A stretch of DNA of 20,470 bases, from NCBI GenBank assembly GCA_021811305.1, contig JAJZPD010000007.1, positions 1 through 20,470 of the forward strand, in the 5' to 3' direction. Made by a program: the position numbers and the translations under genes. Source of the stretch: a bacterium. Its GTDB lineage: Bacteria; Patescibacteriota; Minisyncoccia; UBA6257; Colwellbacteraceae. Under the pieces are notes generated by a model. It did no database searches. It saw only the letters and a program-made list of their open reading frames with translations, and was not told the DNA's origin. How positions within the stretch are numbered: the stretch's first letter is position 1; every line of letters starts with the position of its first letter. Below, one piece after another: positions 15,460-20,470 of the stretch.

Positions 15460-15541
15460 ACTAGGGATTAGGGGTTAGGGGTTAGGGACTGTAAATGATG
15501 GATGGCGGACTAAACCCTAATCCCCAGTCCCTAATCCCTAC
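15460..15541. repeat. Telomere-like GGGTTA hairpin with G-quadruplex motifs, copy A
   Basis: On the plus strand, G-tracts at 15464-15466, 15471-15474, 15478-15481 and 15485-15487 are separated by 3-4 nt. On the minus strand, tracts at 15515-15517, 15522-15525, 15529-15531 and 15536-15538 do the same. The two arms can pair (TAGGGACTG with CAGTCCCTA), and the loop GATGGATGGCGGACT is shared with the inverted copy at 20184-20279. The homology extends into CTTTAACTTTTGCG next to it. Confidence 0.9.
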
Positions 15542-15572
15542 TTTAACTTTTGCGCTTTTATTTTTGCACTTC

Positions 15573-15657
15573 CTAAATCCGAAACACGTCCGTGTTTGTA
15601 ATTTGAAGTTTGTAATTTCGAATTTGTTTCGGATTTAGTATTTCGGATTTAGGATTT
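15573..15657. repeat. AT-rich TTTCGGATTT-type element, second copy
   Basis: Starts with the palindrome AAACACGTCCGTGTTT and shares GTTTGTAATTTGAAGTTTG (15594-15612) and GAATTTGTTTCGGATTT (15620-15636) with 7282-7324. Confidence 0.85.
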
Positions 15658-15702
15658 TCGTTCTTTTGTATTTTGCGCTTTGCGTTTTGCGCTTTTAGAT
15701 TT

Positions 15703-16698
15703 CTATTCTCCTCCCTCGAGCGAGATCGTCTCCTGGTTCGCCTGGACGTACTTCAGATAGGCGAAGTTGAAGGCGACTAGAAGCTGGAAAATGACGTAGG
15801 TAATCAGGGCCAGGATTGGATAGAGGATGAAGCTCATGCTTTTCACCGAGAGCAGAATGACGACGATAAGCAAAATATTCAATACCGTCTTGGTCTGCGG
15901 GCTGAAAGAGTTGATCTTATCCGCCAGAATTACCGAGATGTTCTCGGCCGGCGTCTTATTGAGATCGATTTTGGCGCCGACATAACTTTCCAGCCTGGCA
16001 GTGGTCTGGGTGATGATCTGGCTCATAACCGCTCCGCGCTCGGACGATGGCAGATTAGCCGGCAGACTGCCCTTGGCCATCGCGCCGATAAAGTTCTGGG
16101 TCGAGGTCGTCAGGTTGAGGTTGGGGAAATAGAAATTGACGGAGGAAGCAGCTGAATCCATGAAGTTGCTCATCGCCTGCCCGCCTATCCGCGGGACGCT
16201 TCCGAAAAAGTAAGCGGCGCCCAAGAAAATAACCAGACCCATTATCGCCGCGTCAATCGATGGATTGGCCGTCCGCGCGAAAAGTATCTTGATCGACGCC
16301 TTCAGGCTGGCCTTGGTCGAGCGCGCGCCGAAAAGAAGAAGGACGAGCATGATAGCGAAAGCTATCAGGACATATTTCGAAAGAAGGGACTGGTAAAGGA
16401 AAGAGGCTAAAGACAGAGCGTCGGCCACTGCTAAAGCGGAAAGTAAGGTCGGGTTGGAAACCAGAAAGGTCTCTAGGACGAAGAAGATGACGAAGCCGAC
16501 CATCACCGCCAAACTAGTGCCCAAATTTCCGTGAGCGAACAAATAGCTTCCCCAAACTCCTAATCCTATGGGAAGCATGGCGACGATGACGCCTTTTACC
16601 GGCGCCGCCCATTCATTAACCCTTCTTACTTTCGCCGGCTCGGGCACTGGCGCAGGCGCAACGCCGAACGGGTTATTAAGCAGATTAGAATCCGGCAT
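15703..16698 (-). CDS. Multi-pass membrane protein of unknown function
   Basis: I do not recognise this 331-residue protein. A Pro-rich N-terminus (10-25) is followed by hydrophobic helices at about 35-55, 60-80, 84-105, 108-124 and 150-166. Then comes a roughly 100-residue soluble segment (167-265), Ser/Thr/Asn-rich in its first part and probably extracytoplasmic. Two or three more helices lie at about 271-315, and the tail is acidic (ETISLEGGE). There are no cysteines and no catalytic motif that I can name. The ATG at 16698 lies 13 nt after a -10 box; the longer TTG reading would overlap the promoter. It stands alone between two compound repeats, in the middle of the chaperone cluster. Confidence 0.8.
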   Translation of the reverse strand: MPDSNLLNNPFGVAPAPVPEPAKVRRVNEWAAPVKGVIVAMLPIGLGVWGSYLFAHGNLGTSLAVMVGFVIFFVLETFLVSNPTLLSALAVADALSLASFLYQSLLSKYVLIAFAIMLVLLLFGARSTKASLKASIKILFARTANPSIDAAIMGLVIFLGAAYFFGSVPRIGGQAMSNFMDSAASSVNFYFPNLNLTTSTQNFIGAMAKGSLPANLPSSERGAVMSQIITQTTARLESYVGAKIDLNKTPAENISVILADKINSFSPQTKTVLNILLIVVILLSVKSMSFILYPILALITYVIFQLLVAFNFAYLKYVQANQETISLEGGE

Positions 16699-16711
16699 AG
16701 GATGTGTTCTA

Positions 16712-16740
16712 AGGATACCTTGGGCGCAAACGGCGGTCAA
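16712..16740 (-). promoter_or_regulatory. Predicted promoter of the membrane-protein gene
   Basis: On the minus strand, TTGACC (16735-16740), 17-nt spacer, TATCCT (16712-16717), then 13 nt to the ATG at 16698. The predicted leader is about 6 nt and has no Shine-Dalgarno sequence. Confidence 0.55.
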
Positions 16741-16838
16741 CAAAAAAAGCGCAAAGCTAAAAACTAAAAGTTAAAAACAATAAAGTAGTTCTTTTGCGTT
16801 TTGCGTTTTAAAAACGCTAACACTAGCGCTTAATCACT

Positions 16839-16880
16839 AAACTCTAAGTATTGTGACGATCGTCACGGGACTTAGAGTTT
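16839..16880. repeat. Nested palindrome, operator-like
   Basis: The outer arms AAACTCTAAGT (16839-16849) and ACTTAGAGTTT (16870-16880) are exact reverse complements. Centred inside them is the perfect 14-nt palindrome GTGACGATCGTCAC (16853-16866). The GGACTTAGA word recurs at 16896-16904. No T-run follows, so a terminator role is not supported; a dimeric protein site or a structured RNA is possible. Confidence 0.85.
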
Positions 16881-16938
16881 ATCGCGCTTAAAGTAGGACT
16901 TAGAATTTCCGTTATTTTGCTTTTTGCGCTTTTCGCTT

Positions 16939-17009
16939 CCTAAACCCACCTGTGTTTCGAATTTGTGATTTGTGGTTTGTTTAGGATTTCGGATTTCGAG
17001 TTTGGAATT
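16939..17009. repeat. AT-rich TTTCGGATTT-type element at the dnaK stop
   Basis: Positions 16968-17010 are the exact 43-nt inverted copy of 7210-7252, about 9.7 kb apart. The last base belongs to the dnaK stop codon. Confidence 0.88.
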
Positions 17010-18863
17010 TTATCCCTGCTCTCCTTCGGCTTCTTTCGTTTGGCTGCCGGAATCAGCGGCGCCTCCTTGGTCGTACATCGAAGCCCCAACCTTCTGAATC
17101 TCGTCGTTCAGCTCTTTGGCGGCGTGCTCGATCGCCTCCCGATCGCTTCCATTAAGGGCGGATTTTAGCGCATCGATCTTCGTCTGGACCACCTCCTTAG
17201 CCTCTGGGGTAATCTTGTCGCCCGCATCGCTCAAAGCCTTCTCTGAAGAGTAGATGAGCGTCTCGCCCTTATTGCGCGCCTCGGCCAGCTCTTTTTTCTT
17301 CAGGTCTTCGGCGGCGTATGCCTCAGCCTCTTTTTTCAGCTTCTCCACCTCTTCTTTGGAAAGAGAGGTCGTCGCCTCGATTCTTACGGTCTGGCTCTTG
17401 CCGCTCGCCTTGTCGACCGCTTTTACGCTTAGGATGCCGTTGGCGTCGACGTCGAAGGTAACCTCAACCTGCGGCACGCCGCGCGGCGCGGGAGGAATCC
17501 CGTCCAAGATAAAGCGAGCCAGGGTTTTGTTGTCCAAAGCCATCTCACGCTCGCCCTGCAGCACGTGCACCTCGACCGAAGTCTGGCTGTCGCTGGCGGT
17601 CGAAAAAACCTGAGTGCGCGAGGTCGGAATGGTCGTGTTCTTGTCGATCAGCCTGGTGAATACTCCGCCGAGCGTTTCGATCCCCAACGAAAGCGGAGTG
17701 ACGTCCAAAAGAAGAATATCCTTAACGTCGCCCTGCAGTATTCCCGACTGAACGGCGGCGCCGATGGCCACCACTTCGTCGGGGTTGATTCCGCGGTGCG
17801 GTTCTTTGCCGAATAGATTTTTAACCGCCTCTTGCATTGCCGGCATCCTGGTCTGTCCTCCGACCAAAAGCACCTCGTCGATCTCCTCCAGCTTGAAGCC
17901 GGCATCAGCGACAGTCTTCCTGGTCAGCTCGATCGAGTGATCCAGATAATCGCGCACCAACTCCTCCAGTTTGGCGCGGGTCAGTTTCATCAGGAAGTGC
18001 TTCGGCCCCGAGGCGTCGGAGCTTATATATGGAAGATTAACCTCTGTCTCCATCGCGGTCGAAAGCTCGTGTTTGGCGCGCTCCACCGCCTCCTTCAGCC
18101 TCTGCAAGGCCAAGGGGTCCTTCGAAATATCGATTCCCTCCTGCTTCTTGTACTCCTGCACCAGATACTCCTGGATTCTCTTGTCGAAGTCGTCTCCTCC
18201 TAAGTGGGTGTCACCTCCGGTTCCCTTCACCTCGACCGTGTCGTCGCCGACCTCCAACACCGAGATGTCGAAAGTCCCTCCTCCGAAATCGTAGACGACG
18301 ATTTTTTGGTTTTTCTGCTTGTTCAAGCCGTAAGCCAGGGCCGCGGCCGTCGGTTCGTTGATGATGCGGCGCACTTTGAGTCCGGCGATCTCACCGGCAT
18401 TCTTGGTCGCCTGGCGCTGCGTGTCGTCGAAGTAGGCCGGGACGGTGATGACCGCCTCCTCGATTTTTTCTCCGAGCTTGGCCTCGGCATCCGCCTTCAG
18501 TTTGGCCAAGACCATCGCCGAGATCTCTTCCGGCTTGTACCACTTGTCGCCCATCTTAATCTCCACTCCGTGGTCGGCCGATTCTCTGGTCTCATATGGG
18601 AACCACTTTACGTCCTGCGCCACCTCTTGGTCGGAGTAGCGGCGTCCGATCAGCCTCTTTACCGAAAAAATCGTGTTCTGCGGATTGGTTATCGCCTGGC
18701 GCTTGGCCAGCAATCCGACCAGCCTCTCGTTGGCTTTGGAAAGAGCCGCTACCGATGGAGTGGTTCTCGCCCCCTCGGCATTCTCCAAAATTTTCGGCTC
18801 GCCGCCCTCCACGACAGCCATCGCCGAATTAGTTGTTCCTAAATCGATTCCTAATATTTTCAT
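17010..18863 (-). CDS. dnaK: Chaperone protein DnaK (Hsp70)
   Basis: ATP-driven chaperone that cycles with DnaJ and GrpE. The 617 residues start with KILGIDLGTTNSAMAVVEGG (phosphate-1 loop). Further landmarks are VPAYFDDTQRQATKNAGEIA, IINEPTAAALAYGL, YDFGGGTFDISVLEVGDD and VLLVGGQTRMPAMQ. The interdomain linker is DILLLDVTPLSLGIETLGG. The substrate-binding domain and helical lid end in a short Gly/Gln/Glu-rich tail (EAEGEQG). The length is slightly below the 630-640 norm. grpE ends 20 nt upstream, so grpE and dnaK are one operon. The AT-rich repeat starts at the stop codon. Confidence 0.98.
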   Translation of the reverse strand: MKILGIDLGTTNSAMAVVEGGEPKILENAEGARTTPSVAALSKANERLVGLLAKRQAITNPQNTIFSVKRLIGRRYSDQEVAQDVKWFPYETRESADHGVEIKMGDKWYKPEEISAMVLAKLKADAEAKLGEKIEEAVITVPAYFDDTQRQATKNAGEIAGLKVRRIINEPTAAALAYGLNKQKNQKIVVYDFGGGTFDISVLEVGDDTVEVKGTGGDTHLGGDDFDKRIQEYLVQEYKKQEGIDISKDPLALQRLKEAVERAKHELSTAMETEVNLPYISSDASGPKHFLMKLTRAKLEELVRDYLDHSIELTRKTVADAGFKLEEIDEVLLVGGQTRMPAMQEAVKNLFGKEPHRGINPDEVVAIGAAVQSGILQGDVKDILLLDVTPLSLGIETLGGVFTRLIDKNTTIPTSRTQVFSTASDSQTSVEVHVLQGEREMALDNKTLARFILDGIPPAPRGVPQVEVTFDVDANGILSVKAVDKASGKSQTVRIEATTSLSKEEVEKLKKEAEAYAAEDLKKKELAEARNKGETLIYSSEKALSDAGDKITPEAKEVVQTKIDALKSALNGSDREAIEHAAKELNDEIQKVGASMYDQGGAADSGSQTKEAEGEQG

Positions 18864-18883
18864 ATCTTAATTGCTTTTTATTT

Positions 18884-19402
18884 TTACTTAAAAACCTTTA
18901 CGCGTGACGGACGAAGCACCTTGCCGTTTAGAAGGTAGCCCGCCTCAATCTCGACGTCGATCATTCCCGAGGCTCCGCCCTCGGACTCCCCGACCGCCTC
19001 GTGGAAGGCGGGGTCGAACGGCTGGCCGCTCTCCGCTTTCATTCTTTCCAGGCCGCGTCGGCGCAAGATGTCCAGGAGCTGGCTTTTTATCAGAGAAACA
19101 CCCTTCTCCGCCTGGCCGTCTTTCTGCAACGCTGCCAAGCTGAGGTCGAAGCTGTCGAGGACGACAACAAGGTCGCGTATCAGTTCCTCGCTGCCGAACT
19201 TGGCAATCTCCTCCAGCCTTTTTATCTCGTCTTTCTTATAATTGACCAAGTCTGCTTTGGCGCGGCGCCATCCGTCGAGGTATTCGTCGCGCTCGGCGGT
19301 TATTTGGTCGAGTTTCGCCTGCAGGACGCGCGCCTCATCGACTCCCATCAGGAGCCCCTCCGGCTCGCTTTGCCCCTCTATTTTTTTCTCTTCGTTCTCC
19401 AT
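18884..19402 (-). CDS. grpE: Nucleotide exchange factor GrpE
   Basis: GrpE releases ADP from DnaK. The 172 residues show an acidic N-terminus, a long coiled-coil helix (about 24-75: LQAKLDQITAERDEYLDGWR, then RAKADLVNYKKDEIKRLEEI), the family segment LIRDLVVVLDSFDLSL, and the beta domain ending FDPAFHEAVG and GYLLNGKVLRPSRVKV. All are typical. It lies 40 nt after the glutaredoxin-fusion gene. A small hairpin GCCGGA-CCGTC-TCCGGC (19416-19432) sits in that gap, without a T-run. No CIRCE operator is visible. Confidence 0.97.
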   Translation of the reverse strand: MENEEKKIEGQSEPEGLLMGVDEARVLQAKLDQITAERDEYLDGWRRAKADLVNYKKDEIKRLEEIAKFGSEELIRDLVVVLDSFDLSLAALQKDGQAEKGVSLIKSQLLDILRRRGLERMKAESGQPFDPAFHEAVGESEGGASGMIDVEIEAGYLLNGKVLRPSRVKVFK

Positions 19403-19442
19403 TCGTTTTCGTAATGCCGGACCGTCTCCGGCTAAAGATAAA

Positions 19443-20066
19443 CTATTTGATGTTTAACAGTTTGTTCAGCCTCTCCTTGTCGAAGCCGATAACGTACTCC
19501 GGCTCGGCGTCGTCGTACTCCACCTGAGTTACCGGCACGCCCATCTGTCCGGTGCGCTTCACCATCTCGCGCGCCGCTTCCTGGTTAATGTCCACCATGA
19601 TGTTTTCGTACTTCACGCCCTTCTCGTCGAGATAAGCCTTTTCCATCTGGCAATAAGGGCAAGTGGTCGTCGAGTAGACAACGGTTTTGGTAGGGGTAAG
19701 CGCGCCGGCTCCAGCCGCCCCGTCGATCAGTTTCCTGACCTCTTGTTCCATCGCCAGAGCCTTCTCGGCCAGCTCCTGGCTGCCAAAAGCATCACCCATA
19801 ATGGCCGGATTACCCATTCCCAAGACGGTCTGACCATTTTCTTCTTTAATAAGAATGGATACCGGGAGCAATGCTACCGCCGAGCTGCTGGCTTTGATCG
19901 CCTCAACCGCCCACTCGGGGCGCAGGGCAAATATAAGCTTCGCCTCGCCGACTGAAAGGTCGGACTCGCCCACCACCTGCCAACCCATCTCGGCCGCCAG
20001 CTTCCTGACCTTTTCCGACGTCTCCTTGACGCCGCCTTTGCTTTTCCGGAAATAAGAAAGATTCAT
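19443..20066 (-). CDS. DUF302-like domain fused to glutaredoxin
   Basis: A 207-residue protein in two parts. Residues about 1-115 resemble the DUF302 fold: an N-terminal strand and helix, ALRPEWAVEAI, AVALLPVSILIKEENGQTVL, GNPAIMGDAF, and a helix EKALAMEQEVRKLID. A Gly/Ala/Thr linker (116-126) leads to a glutaredoxin domain with TCPYCQMEKAYLDEKGV (CPYC at 136-139), the GVPVT cis-proline loop (176-180) and GFDKERLNKLL. There is no signal peptide, so a cytoplasmic thiol reductant is likely. It is the first gene of the grpE-dnaK cluster, which suggests a link between thiol stress and folding. The CPYC motif indicates a dithiol enzyme. The DUF302 assignment is from memory and less certain than the glutaredoxin part. 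Confidence 0.85.
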   Translation of the reverse strand: MNLSYFRKSKGGVKETSEKVRKLAAEMGWQVVGESDLSVGEAKLIFALRPEWAVEAIKASSSAVALLPVSILIKEENGQTVLGMGNPAIMGDAFGSQELAEKALAMEQEVRKLIDGAAGAGALTPTKTVVYSTTTCPYCQMEKAYLDEKGVKYENIMVDINQEAAREMVKRTGQMGVPVTQVEYDDAEPEYVIGFDKERLNKLLNIK

Positions 20067-20159
20067 TGGTTGATTTAAAAATGCTAAAAATTAGTTTCGA
20101 CTTCTTTTTTTGCAACCCCAATTTAGCGCGTTGCTATAAGAAACGCAAGAGGAGAAAAA

Positions 20160-20313
20160 TAGCGCAAAACGCAAAAGTTAAAGTAGGGATTAGAGATTAG
20201 GGACTGGGGATTAGGGTTCAGTCCGCCATCCGTCATTCGCAGTCCCTAGCCCCTAACCCCCAATCCCTAGTCCCTAGTAAGTGTTTTTCGCTTTGCGTTT
20301 TTTTGCTTTGCGC
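20160..20313. repeat. Compound repeat between recR and the glutaredoxin-fusion gene
   Basis: The A-rich arm AGCGCAAAACGCAAAAGTTA (20161-20180) and T-rich arm (20281-20313) enclose the second GGGTTA hairpin. The arm reaches the recR TAA directly. Positions 20067-20159 hold an AT-rich leader with a weak promoter-like TTGCAA/TAATTT pair (20110-20115, 20088-20093) for the glutaredoxin-fusion gene and nothing else I can support. Confidence 0.82.
20184..20279. repeat. Telomere-like GGGTTA hairpin with G-quadruplex motifs, copy B (inverted)
   Basis: Reverse-complement homologue of 15460-15541. The minus strand has five G-tracts (20272-20274, 20265-20267, 20257-20261, 20250-20253, 20244-20246) with 3-4-nt loops. 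The plus strand has four (20186-20188, 20200-20202, 20206-20209, 20214-20216), one with an 11-nt loop. It carries one more G-tract unit than copy A. Confidence 0.9.
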
Positions 20314-20470
20314 TTAGTTTCTTCGGCTGATCGCTTCCCCTAGGGTCTCCTCGTCGGCAAACTCGATCTCTCCGCCGGCCGGGATGCCCCGCCCCAGCCG
20401 GGTAACCTTCTCGGCAAACGGGCGCAGCTCTTCGGCCACCAAGGAAGAAATGACGTCCCCGACCGGATTG
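20314..20470 (-). CDS. recR: Recombination protein RecR, C-terminal part (cut by window edge)
   Basis: RecR acts with RecF and RecO in loading RecA at gaps. Only the last 51 codons are visible. They read VTRLGRGIPAGGEIEFADEE in the middle and end TLGEAISRRN, the characteristic RecR C-terminus after the Toprim domain. The zinc finger and most of the Toprim domain lie beyond the window. The stop codon is followed directly by the GCGCAAAG repeat arm. Confidence 0.93.
   Translation of the reverse strand, partial: NPVGDVISSLVAEELRPFAEKVTRLGRGIPAGGEIEFADEETLGEAISRRN

Larger units (their letters stand above)
15413..15702. repeat. Compound repeat between the membrane-protein gene and dnaJ
   Basis: Four pieces in order. 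An A-rich arm (about 15413-15458, with GCAAAGCTAAAAGCGAAAAG) is followed by a GGGTTA-type hairpin (15460-15541). Next come a T-rich piece with CTTTTGCGCTTTTATTTTTGC (15546-15566) and an AT-rich TTTCGGATTT element (15573-15657). A final T-rich arm (15658-15699) ends 3-6 nt from the stop of the membrane-protein gene. There is no plausible gene here. Confidence 0.85.
16742..17009. repeat. Compound repeat between dnaK and the membrane-protein gene
   Basis: The A-rich arm starts AAAAAAGCGCAAAGCTAAAA (about 16742-16780). T-rich stretches follow (16791-16811 and 16912-16938), with a distinct palindromic cargo (16839-16880) between them and the AT-rich element (16939-17009) on the right, which touches the dnaK stop. 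No gene is visible in these 270 nt. Confidence 0.82.

Noticed and set aside
15460..15541. True telomere or linear replicon end
   Set aside because: The GGGTTA tracts are internal, short, present as inverted arms and flanked by normal genes on both sides.
19416..19432. Terminator between the glutaredoxin-fusion gene and grpE
   Set aside because: The 6-bp hairpin has no T-run on either strand and the gap is only 40 nt, so read-through into grpE is more likely.
17010..20066. CIRCE/HrcA heat-shock operator ahead of grpE-dnaK
   Set aside because: No TTAGCACTC-N9-GAGTGCTAA-like sequence was found upstream of the cluster or of dnaJ.

Overview
The window reads as ordinary chromosome of a bacterium with a reduced genome. 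It most resembles the Candidate Phyla Radiation (Patescibacteria, Parcubacteria-like). The clues are a ComEC split into separate channel and hydrolase genes, a VirD4-like ATPase paired with a single-pass membrane protein, a short AspRS without the usual bacterial insertion domain, a tRNA without encoded CCA, few Shine-Dalgarno sites, and many start codons sitting almost directly on a -10 box. The placement is inferred from gene content; no search was run.

Layout. 1-5017 (minus strand): ndk (partial), aspS, a ComEC-type metallo-hydrolase, the comEC channel and mnmA. 5127-7134 (plus strand): a four-gene thiol-redox operon with a small membrane protein, a CcdA/DsbD-type electron carrier, an unknown helical protein and a membrane-anchored thioredoxin of the VKOR-associated type. 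7462-14138 (minus strand): efp, a VirD4-like ATPase, its membrane partner, a sigma-region-4/HARE-type regulator, then secF and secD. 14173-16698 (minus strand): tRNA-Lys(UUU), dnaJ and an unknown multi-pass membrane protein. 17010-20066 (minus strand): dnaK, grpE and a DUF302-glutaredoxin fusion. 20314-20470: the 3' end of recR.

Functional themes are protein folding and export (DnaK-GrpE-DnaJ, SecDF), thiol redox (CcdA, thioredoxin, glutaredoxin), translation (AspRS, MnmA, EF-P, tRNA-Lys) and DNA uptake or translocation (ComEC, VirD4-like ATPase).

The least expected part lies between the genes. Nearly every loose gene boundary on the right two thirds carries a compound repeat built from three families. 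The first is GCGCAAAG/CTAAAAGCG arms. The second is an AT-rich TTTCGGATTT-type element. The third is a hairpin with telomere-like GGGTTA tracts that can form G-quadruplexes on both strands. These repeats start within about 0-6 nt of the stop codons of seven genes. A second genome-wide-looking signal is that several promoters place the start codon about 7 nt after the -10 hexamer, which predicts leaderless mRNAs; strong Shine-Dalgarno sites are seen only ahead of two internal genes.
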